Shown here: one piece after another, positions 32,867 to 41,785 of the stretch
Layout: each line of letters opens with the position of its first letter
How positions within the stretch are numbered: position 1 is the stretch's first letter
Origin: Hyphomicrobiales bacterium
Lineage (GTDB): Bacteria; Pseudomonadota; Alphaproteobacteria; Rhizobiales; Rhizobiaceae
Assembly (NCBI GenBank): GCA_900472785.1
Contig: UCJH01000024.1
Span: forward strand, 5,449-69,448
Length of the DNA: 64,000 bases
Direction: 5' to 3'
The notes under the pieces: generated by a model
Told to the model about the DNA's origin: nothing
Database searches by the model: none
The model's input: only the letters and a program-made list of their open reading frames with translations
Made by a program: the position numbers and the translations under genes

Positions 32867-33222
32867 TCGAGTGCTCCCTTCTTCCATTCATAGATGAAGC
32901 CGATGGTCAGCACGCCCAGGAAGACCATCATCGACCAGAAGCCGAGCCAGCCGATATCCTTGAAGGCCACCGCCCAGGGAAACAGGAAGGCAACTTCGAG
33001 ATCGAAGATGATGAACAGGATCGAGACGAGATAGAATCGGATGTCGAATTTCATGCGCGCATCGTCGAAAGCGTTGAAGCCGCATTCATAAGCCGAGAGC
33101 TTTTCAGAATCAGGCGCCTTGAATGCGACCGCGAACGGCGCGACCAGCAGCGCGATACCGATAACAAGGGCAATACCGATGAAAATCGCGATCGGGATAT
33201 AGGAACCGAGAAGGTCTGTCAT
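32857..33222 (-). CDS. nuoA: NADH-quinone oxidoreductase subunit A
   Basis: The protein has 121 residues from ATG 33222 ([20 protein letters not shown]); the 19 codons upstream in frame are not conserved. It has three spans and the hallmark loop [12 protein letters not shown] with the conserved cysteine, then [23 protein letters not shown]. It is the first gene of the nuo operon. The promoter should lie within 33223-33559, where I see a stable hairpin but no convincing sigma-70 hexamers. Confidence 0.96.
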   Translation of the reverse strand: MTDLLGSYIPIAIFIGIALVIGIALLVAPFAVAFKAPDSEKLSAYECGFNAFDDARMKFDIRFYLVSILFIIFDLEVAFLFPWAVAFKDIGWLGFWSMMVFLGVLTIGFIYEWKKGALEWE

Positions 33223-33345
33223 TGTGTCCGTCCCTGCCCGCAAGGGGCGCCGAAGAGCGCCGAAACCAAAGCCATGCAAGCCGAAAAATATGTTGCAACG
33301 CCAAAGTGGTTAGCGCAGCCGGAGCCGGCGCGCAACCCTTGAAGC

Positions 33346-33382
33346 GGCTTTTCAACCCGTTCCTTCGCGGGAATGAAAAGCC
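33346..33382. repeat. Stable imperfect hairpin upstream of nuoA
   Basis: GGCTTTTCA and TGAAAAGCC form perfect 9-base outer arms. Just inside, CCCG and CGGG add a further four base pairs, with an eight-base loop TTCCTTCG. It lies 124-160 bases before the nuoA ATG. No U-run follows on either strand. It is probably within the nuo leader or at its promoter. Confidence 0.55.
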
Positions 33383-33559
33383 TGCAAACGCTAGCATCTC
33401 CGGTAAGCCGGCGCAAATGCCTTAAAACGATTGAAAACATGTCCGAACGCATGGAAGACGAGCAGGAAATGCACGGCTTGAGTGCGCAGGACATAAGGTC
33501 GCAAGGCGACCGAAGCGCGCTTTTGACCATATGGATACTGAGATTTAGAAGAAGAAAAA

Positions 33560-33636
33560 TGGCGCGAGTGACGGGGCTCGAACCCGCGACCTCCGGCGTG
33601 ACAGGCCGGCACTCTAACCAACTGAGCTACACCCGC
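33560..33636 (-). tRNA. tRNA-Asp (anticodon GTC)
   Basis: The minus strand begins GCGGGTGTAGCTCAGTTGG and folds as a complete cloverleaf. The acceptor arm is GCGGGTG/CACTCGC, the anticodon loop is CTGTCAC with anticodon GTC, the T-arm has GGTTCGAGC, and discriminator G is followed by an encoded CCA at 33560-33562. It lies between the nuoA leader and a matching upstream promoter at 33710-33738. Confidence 0.97.
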
Positions 33637-33709
33637 GCATTTTTCTAAAAGACCGCCCGGAGGCGTCTTCCGTGTCGAACCAGCGTGTTGCGCCGTTCGA
33701 TGAGCGGCT

Positions 33710-33738
33710 GATTAAGGGGTTCGATCCGGAGTGTCAAG
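33710..33738 (-). promoter_or_regulatory. Promoter for tRNA-Asp
   Basis: On the minus strand CTTGAC (33733-33738) and TTAATC (33710-33715) are exactly 17 bases apart. The -35 is the perfect rhizobial form. Transcription would begin near 33703, about 67 bases before the tRNA. Confidence 0.7.
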
Positions 33739-33836
33739 CGCGTTGAAAACAAAATCATGACATTTCTAAAAATCTTTCCCGCAACCCCAGCAAATGCGGT
33801 GATCAGCCGGCAAAAGTTTTTCCTACACCCCTTCGC

Positions 33837-33845
33837 TTATCCACA
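33837..33845 (+). other. Consensus DnaA box between two tRNA genes
   Basis: TTATCCACA is an exact match to the high-affinity DnaA 9-mer. It lies in a 460-base non-coding gap that is otherwise without a recognisable gene; only short frames without ribosome-binding sites occur. A single box does not make an origin. It may be a titration site or chance. Confidence 0.4.
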
Positions 33846-34051
33846 GACGCAGCGGCTGATCTCGAAATTTCAATGACTTGCCGGAGAATCGATAATTTTG
33901 CGCAGCTTTGAGGCCGAGCCCGGAAGAACCCATGGTCATCGGCAACATGCATCGACCAACCATGATGGTGAACCGCTGAAAGCATCATCCCCGCCCCTGC
34001 AGGGCTTTGCGGCGGATCCTTAAAAAAAATCGAAAAATCTTTGCCTGCGCT

Positions 34052-34080
34052 CTTGCGGTTTCAGCCAGATACGCATAGAT
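34052..34080 (+). promoter_or_regulatory. Promoter for tRNA-Val
   Basis: CTTGCG (34052-34057), a 17-base spacer and ATAGAT (34075-34080) lie 18 bases before the tRNA. An A-rich tract (34022-34037) stands upstream, like an UP element. Expected transcription start is near 34087. Confidence 0.6.
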
Positions 34081-34098
34081 CACGGCCACCAACGCGGC

Positions 34099-34174
34099 GG
34101 GCGATTAGCTCAGTTGGTAGAGCGCCTCGTTTACACCGAGGATGTCGGCGGTTCGAGTCCGTCATCGCCCACCA
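34099..34174 (+). tRNA. tRNA-Val (anticodon TAC)
   Basis: The gene starts GGGCGATTAGCTCAGTTGG. The acceptor arm is GGGCGAT/ATCGCCC, the anticodon loop TTTACAC carries TAC, the T-arm has GGTTCGAGTCC, and an encoded ACCA ends at 34174. All cloverleaf arms pair. A T-run follows directly (34174-34179). Confidence 0.97.
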
Positions 34175-34356
34175 TTTTTCCTTGTCAATAAATGGTATCC
34201 GCCGCGTTCAGTCGATGATAGTTGTCGCGCGATTTCAGAAAATGCTTCCATGACCGCCGCAGCAGTCGGCCGATCGACGCCCCAGCTGAAACAAGCTGAT
34301 CATACAGGCTGACCGCTGCACCTCGACAGGTCGAAAATTCTTCCATTCTGCGCACG

Positions 34357-36102
34357 TCATTCCGCAGCAACGGTATGCCCGGAATCCTTCGAAGCCGATT
34401 GTGCCTCATGCAGACGCCGATAAGCACTGTCCCTGGACAGCAGCATCGCGTGGCTCCCGGTTTCGACGATTCGGCCGTCGCTCACCACGGCGATGCGATC
34501 GGCATTGCGGATCGTCGCCAGCCTATGGGCGATTACCAGAACCGTTCTTCCCTTCGAAAGCTCGTCCAGCGACTGCTGGATCATCCGCTCGGTCTCCGTA
34601 TCGAGGGCGGAGGTCGCCTCGTCGAGAATCAGAATCGGCGGATTCTTCAGGAAGATGCGGGCGATGGCGACGCGCTGCTTCTGGCCGCCGGACAATTTTA
34701 CGCCACGTTCGCCGATGACCGTATCGAGCCCATCCGGGAGAGCGGCAATCATCTCGGCAAGTCGCGCCCGACGCGCCGCTTCCATGATCTCGTCTTCGCC
34801 CGCCTCCAGGCGGCCATAGGCGATGTTTTCCCGCAGCGTGCCTGCGAAGAGGAAAACGTCCTGGCTGACGATGCCGATGTTCCGGCGCAGGGAACCCATG
34901 GCGAGCGTGCGAATGTCGCGGCCGTCGATTGTGATGCGCCCGCCATCGACATCATAGAAACGCGGCACGAGTGCCAAAAGCGTCGTCTTGCCGGCACCGG
35001 ACGGGCCGACGAACGCCACCGTCTCGCCCGGCGCGACCGACAACGTGATGCCGCGCATGACGGGGCGTTCGGGGTCATAACCGAACGTGACGTCTTCGAA
35101 GCCAATGGCGCCCTTGACGTCCTCCAGCATCACCGCGCCTTCGGCATCGACGATATCCGGTTCCGTTGCCATCAGTTCGCTATAGCGCCGGAATCCGGCA
35201 ATGCCCTTCGGATAACTCTCGACCACCGAGGCGATTTTTTCGAGCGGCTGGTAGAAGACATTGATCAGAAGCAGGAAGCCGACGAAACCGCCGACACTCA
35301 GGCTGCCGGCAGTCACGAACCATGTACCCGCAACGAGGATGACGATCTGGACGATCCGCATGCCGAGATAGTTGATCGCCAGCGTCGAGGCCATGATGCG
35401 ATAGCCCTGATGCTTCACCAGCCGGTACTGATCGTTATCGGCGGCGAACAGCGCGCGCTCGTGGTCCTCGTTGGCAAAGGCGCGCACGACGCGGGCTCCG
35501 CCGACATTTTCTTCGATCCGGGCGTTGAATGCGCCGATTCGACCAAACTGAGCCTGCCAGTTCTTCGTCATGGCACCCCCGAATCGAATCACCAGCCACA
35601 TGATCAGCGGTGCGATCGAGGCGGCGATCATCGCCAGTTGCGGATGAACCCAGAACATCAGGATCAGCGCGCCGACAAAAGTCATGACAGCGACGAACAG
35701 GTCTTCCGGCCCATGATGGGCAACTTCGCCGATTTCTTCGAGGTCCTTCGTCAACCGGCCGATCAAATGCCCGGTCTTCTGGTTGTCGAAAAACCGGAAG
35801 GAGAGTTTCTGCAGATGATCGAAGGCGCGGCGGCGCATTTCCGTTTCGATGGCGATGCCCAGCACATGCCCCCAATAGGTGACGACGACCATCAGGCCGG
35901 TGTTGATCAGGTAGATGCCAAGAAGGCCTGCGGCGGCAATCCAGATCAACACCCAGTCACCCCGCGGCAGCAGCGTATCGACAAAACCCGTCACAGCGAG
36001 CGGAAAGCCGAGCGACAAGAGGCCCGACAGAACCGCGCACCCGAAGTCGATCAGAAAAAGCCGCCTGTGAGGCGTATAATAGGAAAAGAAATCCTTCAGC
36101 AT
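34357..36102 (-). CDS. MsbA-like ABC exporter (fused membrane and ATPase domains)
   Basis: The protein has 581 residues from ATG 36102 (MLKDFFSYYTPHRRLFL); starts at 36147 and 36123 are possible. Six membrane spans occupy about residues 15-310. The ATPase domain follows with Walker A GPSGAGKTTLLAL, signature LSGGQKQRVAIARIFLKNPP, Walker B ILILDEATSALD and switch His in VIAHRLATI. It is a homodimeric half-transporter of the lipid/multidrug exporter class. The substrate cannot be told from sequence. It is a single gene with convergent tRNA-Val on one side and the YhaN-like gene on the other. Confidence 0.88.
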   Translation of the reverse strand: MLKDFFSYYTPHRRLFLIDFGCAVLSGLLSLGFPLAVTGFVDTLLPRGDWVLIWIAAAGLLGIYLINTGLMVVVTYWGHVLGIAIETEMRRRAFDHLQKLSFRFFDNQKTGHLIGRLTKDLEEIGEVAHHGPEDLFVAVMTFVGALILMFWVHPQLAMIAASIAPLIMWLVIRFGGAMTKNWQAQFGRIGAFNARIEENVGGARVVRAFANEDHERALFAADNDQYRLVKHQGYRIMASTLAINYLGMRIVQIVILVAGTWFVTAGSLSVGGFVGFLLLINVFYQPLEKIASVVESYPKGIAGFRRYSELMATEPDIVDAEGAVMLEDVKGAIGFEDVTFGYDPERPVMRGITLSVAPGETVAFVGPSGAGKTTLLALVPRFYDVDGGRITIDGRDIRTLAMGSLRRNIGIVSQDVFLFAGTLRENIAYGRLEAGEDEIMEAARRARLAEMIAALPDGLDTVIGERGVKLSGGQKQRVAIARIFLKNPPILILDEATSALDTETERMIQQSLDELSKGRTVLVIAHRLATIRNADRIAVVSDGRIVETGSHAMLLSRDSAYRRLHEAQSASKDSGHTVAAE

Positions 36103-36258
36103 CCGCTTATGCCTGCCTCGCATGAATAGAAGAATGGAAATGCGCATCCGAGTAAACGCGCTACGCCACAGCGTCGGCGCCCCTTATACATAGCCCGCAG
36201 CCGAACCGAAACTTTGGATTTTTGGCCGGCCATGTGCGAGGCCCGCATCGGGACCGTC

Positions 36259-39200
36259 CTACAGACGATGGATCGTCGCGTCCGGGCAGGCCCTCTTGGC
36301 GATATCGCACAGATGCTGATGATGGGTGAGGTAGATGACCTGCCCGACGCGCGCCATGTCCGCCATCAGTCCGAAGGCATGTTCGGCGCGGCCGTCGTCG
36401 AAGGTTTCCATGATGTCGTCGGCGATGAAGGGCAGGCTTTCGCGGGTGGCGGCAATCTCGTGGTAACCCGCCATGCGCAGCGCCAGATAAAGCTGAAACC
36501 GCGTGCCCTTGGAAAGATCGTCGGCGACCTTGGAGGCCCCTGTCGCCGCGTTGGCGATCAGGAACTCCCGGCCGTTTTCGCTCTCGGTCGAAAGCCCCGC
36601 ATATTCCCCGCCGCTGATCCTGTTGAAGGCGGCGGATGCCCGCTGCATCATCGCGCTGCGATGGCGCTCGCGGTAGAGCCGGAGCGCCAGTTCGGCGGAC
36701 AGAATGCCGGCCCGCAGCTTCAAATAGATTATCGCTTTATCTTCGATATCCATCAGGATCGTCCGCCGCCGTTCCTCCAGATATGCCGCCTGGTCGTCAC
36801 CGTCGATGGCGGCCAGCGCCTTGTCCGCCTCGCGGCGCTCGGCATGCGTCTCGGCCGCGTCGCGATCGCATTCCTCCAGGCGCAACTCCAGCGTTGTGAC
36901 ATCACGGCTGAGTTCGAGGGTATCGACGGCGGCAAGGATGGCTTCGGCTTCGTCGGTGCCCGAAACCTTGAGCCGGGCGCAGAGATCGCGGCCGGTCTCG
37001 GTGATACGGTCGCGCAGGCGGTCGCGTGCCTTTGAGGCTTCCAGCCTTACGCTCACCTCCGCCAATGTTTCGCATCCGAAGAACGACAGCATCTCGCCCT
37101 TCATCGCGTCGTGGCGCGTTCGCTCATCGGCGATGGTGAGACGGTCCGCCTGCTTGTCGTCGTTCTCGCTCGTCAGCCGCTTCAGGAGTGCCTGGTTTTC
37201 ACGCAGGCCAGCGAGCCTTGCCTTGATCTCCATGAATGCAGGGAGCGGTTCCGCAGCGTCGATTGCCAATCGATCCGCGATGGCGCCGACAGAGGTCCGG
37301 AAGTCCGACTGGTCCCGGCGCATACCGTCGATGCGGTGGTCGAGGTCCGACTTTCGCTGCAGCAGTTTTTCGAGATCCTGCAGGACGACGAGAACCGCGG
37401 TAATCTCCGACGGTGCCGACGGTTGCTTTTCGGTGCCGAGCCATGTCTCGGCGGTGACGCTCTCCCATTCGGATGTCCAATTCCGCAGGGCATGTTCGGC
37501 ATCGGCCAGCGCCTGACTGCGCATCTCCAGCGCCTTGTCCGTTCGCTCCACCCGCTCCGCGGCCGTGACCTGCTGACTACGGAGCGCCTGGATGCGCGTT
37601 ACCAAAGCATCGGCGAAACCGACGGCGTCTTCCAGATGGTCCGGCATATCCCCGGCGTCGAAGCGGGCCAGTTGAACAGCAAGCCGCTGACGCAGGCCTT
37701 CTTCTTCACGGGCTGCCGTTTCCAACTCGCGGTGAGCGGCTTGCCATGCCGTCCGGGCCTCAAGCGCATCGACGCGCCGTCCCAGCCAGACCTCCAGTCG
37801 CGCGACGGAAATCGCCTCGGGCAGGCCGCAGAGATTCGCAGCGGATGCGACGATCGCAATGTGCCCGTCAAGCAATGCGCGGTTTTCCTTGAATTGCTCC
37901 TCGAATACCGCCAGACGCGCCTGCCGTTCGGCAAGCGACAACGAAAGCCCCCTCGCCTCGGCCAGCCGCTCCGATTGCGCCAGCCGGAGCGCCGAAGCCT
38001 CGTCGTCCCGCTTCAGGGCGTTTTCGAAAGCTGTCGCAGACGACGTATCGAGGAGTTCCATATGCCTGTCCCACGCCTGATCGCGGGCCTCGCGCAGCGC
38101 AAGCGCGACGTCATCGACGGCAAAACCGCCAAGCCGCGTCAATTCATCCAGCCGGCCCCGCTCGGCAGCGATACCGGCGCGCTCTTCGGCGATGCGGTCC
38201 CGTAAACGCTCAACAGTCGCTTCAAGGGCGGCACCCTGTCGCTTCCATTCGGCAATTTCCGCCGCGGTCGGCACCGACATCGTCGCCAGGTCGTCCGGAT
38301 CCCCGCTGAAAGGCGAAAGGCCTGCCAGATGCTGCTCAAACCGGTCTTGCAGAACGGCGATGTCGCGCCGGGCCGCCTTCTGCCGACGCACGCAGTCGTC
38401 CTGGCGGATTAGCCGCAAAAGATCGGCAAGGGCAGACGGATCGGGCACAACGGTCTCCGATTCGCGGCCGCTCAGCCTCGCGAAAACCTTGGCGGCCTCC
38501 TCGCTCTCCTGCTGCGCGAGCAACACCTCCGATCGTGCGGAGGCCAGTTTCTCGACAAGGCTGGAATGGCGCTGTGCGAGCTCCTGCAGCCGGCCGCTGA
38601 TCACTGCGGGCAAAACCAGCCGTTCCGGTTCTTCTCCCGGATCACGCCCCAGCCGTGCCAGCACGCGGGTGATTTCCCCCAACAACCGCTCGCGTTCGTC
38701 AAGCCGCAACGGCAAATCTTCCAGCGCCGTTACATGACGCGCCTCGAGACCGGACCGCTCAAGGCTCCCCACCGCTGGTTCCACCGCAAGCACGGAGTCA
38801 TCGATCCCTATTCCGGCAATTTCGCTCTCGCGGCGTTGAAGATCGCTATCGATCTGCGCCAACCGTGTCGACAGCTCGACGTCACGCTGCATCAGTTGCG
38901 GCAGAAGGGCATGCCAAGCCGGTGGCGGCTCCGGATCATCCCCGCCACTGGCCAGTTCCGCACGAAGCCCCCTCAGGCGGTCGAGCAAATCCAACCCGCC
39001 GATCTTGTCGCGGGCGAATTCCAGAGCAAGCCGCGTCTCGGTTCGCGCGTCCGATGCTTTTCCATGTCGCGCTGCCGCGGTATCGCGCGTCTTGCGCAGC
39101 GCCGCATATTCCCGGGCGTTAATGTCGATCGCGGCCTTCTCATCCTTCAAGGCGTCAAGTTCAGCCTTCAGTTCCCCCAGTTGATGCTTGCGGCCCTGCG

Positions 39201-39729
39201 GCTTGTAGAAGCCGTCAGCCTCGGCCTTCAGCGCGGACAGGATGGCATTGCTGTCGGGCATGCCGGAACTTGCCGAAAATAGGAGGGTACCGAGTTCACC
39301 CTCGCTCTTCAGAATGCTTTCGCCACCCTTCTCGATGCTGTCGTCGTCGAGCGAAAACATCATCTGGTAGGTTGACCGGTCGATCGATCCAAGCGCGCCG
39401 GAAAACAGATTGTCCGGCAGCGGCTGATCGTCCGGACCGATCAGGCTGTTCTGCTTGCGCTTGACCCGCCAGGCCTGATGCGTGCGCCCGTCCGCCTCGA
39501 TTTCGCCGCCGATCCGCATGGTCGGATAGGGATGCAGGAAGCCATAGCCGCTCGAATGCTCGATGCCGAAAAGGAAATCGAGAAAGGCGGAGAACAGGGT
39601 CGATTTACCGGCCTCGTTCGGGCCGTAGACCACATGCAGATCGGGGCTTCCCGCGTCTTTTCTGCCGAAGTCGAGCGTGTGCCCGGTAAATTTGCCGTAG
39701 CGGACTAGATCAAGCCGGTTGAGCCGCAT
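36259..39729 (-). CDS. Large SMC-like AAA ATPase, YhaN/SbcC family
   Basis: The protein has 1156 residues. The N-terminal half of the ATPase begins MRLNRLDLVRYGKFTGHTLD with Walker A GPNEAGKST (about 35-43). A long Glu/Arg/Ala-rich coiled-coil body spans about 170-1000. The C-terminal half has signature DDLSKGTRFQLYLALRM, Walker B LPFIADDIMETFDD and a THHQH switch. This is the RecF/SbcC/Rad50-type layout, closest to YhaN. It overlaps the nuclease gene upstream by one base, so the two proteins are made together and probably form a DNA-end-processing complex. The zinc hook CxxC of SbcC is not evident. Confidence 0.85.
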   Translation of the reverse strand: MRLNRLDLVRYGKFTGHTLDFGRKDAGSPDLHVVYGPNEAGKSTLFSAFLDFLFGIEHSSGYGFLHPYPTMRIGGEIEADGRTHQAWRVKRKQNSLIGPDDQPLPDNLFSGALGSIDRSTYQMMFSLDDDSIEKGGESILKSEGELGTLLFSASSGMPDSNAILSALKAEADGFYKPQGRKHQLGELKAELDALKDEKAAIDINAREYAALRKTRDTAAARHGKASDARTETRLALEFARDKIGGLDLLDRLRGLRAELASGGDDPEPPPAWHALLPQLMQRDVELSTRLAQIDSDLQRRESEIAGIGIDDSVLAVEPAVGSLERSGLEARHVTALEDLPLRLDERERLLGEITRVLARLGRDPGEEPERLVLPAVISGRLQELAQRHSSLVEKLASARSEVLLAQQESEEAAKVFARLSGRESETVVPDPSALADLLRLIRQDDCVRRQKAARRDIAVLQDRFEQHLAGLSPFSGDPDDLATMSVPTAAEIAEWKRQGAALEATVERLRDRIAEERAGIAAERGRLDELTRLGGFAVDDVALALREARDQAWDRHMELLDTSSATAFENALKRDDEASALRLAQSERLAEARGLSLSLAERQARLAVFEEQFKENRALLDGHIAIVASAANLCGLPEAISVARLEVWLGRRVDALEARTAWQAAHRELETAAREEEGLRQRLAVQLARFDAGDMPDHLEDAVGFADALVTRIQALRSQQVTAAERVERTDKALEMRSQALADAEHALRNWTSEWESVTAETWLGTEKQPSAPSEITAVLVVLQDLEKLLQRKSDLDHRIDGMRRDQSDFRTSVGAIADRLAIDAAEPLPAFMEIKARLAGLRENQALLKRLTSENDDKQADRLTIADERTRHDAMKGEMLSFFGCETLAEVSVRLEASKARDRLRDRITETGRDLCARLKVSGTDEAEAILAAVDTLELSRDVTTLELRLEECDRDAAETHAERREADKALAAIDGDDQAAYLEERRRTILMDIEDKAIIYLKLRAGILSAELALRLYRERHRSAMMQRASAAFNRISGGEYAGLSTESENGREFLIANAATGASKVADDLSKGTRFQLYLALRMAGYHEIAATRESLPFIADDIMETFDDGRAEHAFGLMADMARVGQVIYLTHHQHLCDIAKRACPDATIHRL

Positions 39730-41009
39730 CAGAGTAAGCCCTCCGCGTTGCCGCCGCCATGCAGCCGGGCAAGCACGTCGTCGCTCCCTTCCTGCGCGAC
39801 GCGCGCCAGCAGACCATCGATGGCTGCCTCGTCGCTCTCAAGGCGCTCGCGAATGTCGCGCGGAAGCTGTGCGAGCAGTTCCTTCATGGTCTCCCCGATC
39901 TGCTGGCGAAACGTGAAGGAGGACAGCACATCGGCCTGAATGAGGCCTGCAATCTCCTCGACGGGGTCCGGCCCGCCGTGCGCGACGTGCGCACCGGGGG
40001 CCTCGCAGTCAACCTCGACCTTTTCTATCCAGCAACCGGCATGACCGGCAGCCAGATTGGCCATTTCGGCGCTCAGGAACTCTGGGTCGCGACGGAGTTT
40101 CCATGCGAGAGATGTCGTGCCGGTGAGATGAAGCCTCAGGATCAGTTGTTCGGCGGCCGTCGCCTGACGGGCTGCAGCGATAGCCCGGCCAGCCTCGTCG
40201 ATCATCTGCGACCAATCCTGAAGATCGTTGAGATCGACCTGCAACCGGTCGAACACGGCATGGCCGATGGCGCGTTCGACGGCCGCCGGCCGGCCATCGT
40301 CGTCGACGGTAACCAGCGTCACAGTCTTCGCACCGGCCTCGTTGATGTCGCGCCCTTGCGGCATGCCGGGCATGACGATCAGCGGCCGCTCATGGTGCAC
40401 CTGCCGCTGGTGCACATGCCCGAGCGCCCAGTAGTCGAAACCATGCCGCGCAAGCTCGGCGACGCTGCAGGGCGCATAAGGATCATGCCCCGGCGCACCG
40501 GCGAGACTGGTGTGCAGCATGCCGATATTGACGGCATCGGCGATCGGCGCCTGGAAAGATGAAAGCAGGCTGTCCGGGGCATGGGGATTGTCGAAACCGA
40601 CGCCATGGATATAAACCGGCCGCCCATTGTCGAGGGTCTTCGCCAGGATCGGTTTCACACGCCCCGAAAAGAGATGCACGTTTCCGGGAAGCGTCAGCTC
40701 CTTCTTGATGGTCGACTGCGAATCGTGATTGCCGCGAATGAGGAACGCCCGGATCCCGGCCTGTTCGAGCCGGCGCAATTCGCTCGCCAGGAACAGCGCC
40801 GTGTTCATCGAGGTTTGCGATCCGTCATAAAGATCGCCCGCTACGAGCAGCGCGTCTGCCTGCTCGGCAATACACAGATCAACGATCGCTTCCAGGGCCT
40901 TGCGTGTCGCACCACGCACGAGACCGGCGAGCTCGGGATTTTTCAAGGCCAGGCTGCGCAACGGCGAATCGAGATGCAGATCGGCTGTGTGGACAAATCG
41001 GAACGGCAT
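39729..41009 (-). CDS. Metallophosphoesterase DNA nuclease, YhaO/SbcD family
   Basis: The protein has 426 residues. All five phosphoesterase motifs are present: HTADLHLDSPL, VAGDLYDG, IRGNHDS, LHTSLAG and LGHVHQRQ. The C-terminal third is the capping region that contacts the ATPase. This is the Mre11/SbcD fold, in the YhaO branch by its pairing with a YhaN-like ATPase. Likely role: nuclease action on DNA ends or hairpins. It is the first gene of the pair and is divergent from the MarR gene, sharing a 185-base intergenic region. Confidence 0.88.
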   Translation of the reverse strand: MPFRFVHTADLHLDSPLRSLALKNPELAGLVRGATRKALEAIVDLCIAEQADALLVAGDLYDGSQTSMNTALFLASELRRLEQAGIRAFLIRGNHDSQSTIKKELTLPGNVHLFSGRVKPILAKTLDNGRPVYIHGVGFDNPHAPDSLLSSFQAPIADAVNIGMLHTSLAGAPGHDPYAPCSVAELARHGFDYWALGHVHQRQVHHERPLIVMPGMPQGRDINEAGAKTVTLVTVDDDGRPAAVERAIGHAVFDRLQVDLNDLQDWSQMIDEAGRAIAAARQATAAEQLILRLHLTGTTSLAWKLRRDPEFLSAEMANLAAGHAGCWIEKVEVDCEAPGAHVAHGGPDPVEEIAGLIQADVLSSFTFRQQIGETMKELLAQLPRDIRERLESDEAAIDGLLARVAQEGSDDVLARLHGGGNAEGLL

Positions 41010-41194
41010 GACCGACCATGGCCCGCCCGGCAGCTTTGCGTCAATGGCGGAGCGATGCCGGTGCCGCCGCTATTCAGGCCTTTCGTTCCAAAGCGTCTTT
41101 GATCGCCTATATTCAGGGTTCGAATGAGTTTTCAGCAGAAAAATATTGACTTTGACAAGAAGGTCGTAGCAACAACAGTGTTACGCCATTTGAC

Positions 41195-41698
41195 ATGGCC
41201 CCTCATAATATCCATATCGTGGTAATGAAAAGTACATTCGAAGTTTCAGACAAACTCTTTGAGCTTTACCATCGGGTCCACCGATTGGTGAACGAATCGA
41301 TGACCGAAGAGGGTGTGTCTCTGGCGCGCAGCAAGTTTTTGTTCTTCCTGAGCAAGCTTGGCCCCTGTCGGTCGACGGATATTGCCTGTGCCTTGAATTT
41401 CGCGCCCCGGACGGTGACGGAAGCGATCGATGGCCTGGAGCGCGACAAGCTCGTGGTCCGGAAGCCCGATCCCGAGGATCGTCGGGCGAAGATCGTATCG
41501 ATTACCGAAGTCGGTCGTGTTGTCCTGGAGGCGGCCGAACACCCCCGCAAGCAGCTGATCGAGGAGATATTCTCCGCCCTCGACGATACGCAGCTCGACC
41601 AGATGTACGACATCGTCAGCCGTCTCGTGGTCAAGGCCGACGATATCCGCAAGCGCAAGGAAGAAACCGACGTGGCGCCGGATCAGGCAGCCCAGTAG
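41195..41698 (+). CDS. MarR-family transcriptional regulator
   Basis: The protein has 167 residues; an ATG at 41228 (MKSTFEVSD) is an alternative start. The winged helix spans about 55-125, with recognition helix FAPRTVTEAIDGLERDKLV and wing RKPDPEDRRAKIVSITEVG. The target and ligand are unknown. It is divergent from the nuclease/ATPase pair and may regulate it or itself. A TTGACA-like -35 lies in the upstream region (about 41153) but no good -10 matches it. A strong terminator follows the gene. Confidence 0.88.
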   Translation: MAPHNIHIVVMKSTFEVSDKLFELYHRVHRLVNESMTEEGVSLARSKFLFFLSKLGPCRSTDIACALNFAPRTVTEAIDGLERDKLVVRKPDPEDRRAKIVSITEVGRVVLEAAEHPRKQLIEEIFSALDDTQLDQMYDIVSRLVVKADDIRKRKEETDVAPDQAAQ

Positions 41699-41724
41699 CT
41701 CGCATCGAACAAGGCGACACAGCA

Positions 41725-41762
41725 AAAAGGCCGGGTCATCATGTCCCGGCCTTTTCGTTTTT
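41725..41762 (+). terminator. Intrinsic terminator after the MarR gene
   Basis: AAAAGGCCGGG and CCCGGCCTTTT pair as an 11-bp stem around a nine-base loop, followed by CGTTTTT. It lies 27 bases after the MarR stop and also separates it from the convergent phytase-like gene. Confidence 0.88.
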
Positions 41763-41785
41763 GGACGTTTGCAAGCCTGCAGGCG

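Noticed and set aside
33743-33880. ATG-started frame of about 40 codons between the two tRNAs.
   Set aside because: No ribosome-binding site, no hydrophobic or other protein-like pattern, and it spans the DnaA box in non-coding-looking DNA.
34175-34356. Short intergenic stretch after tRNA-Val, checked as a possible integration site.
   Set aside because: No integrase gene and no repeat of the tRNA 3' end was found downstream in the window.
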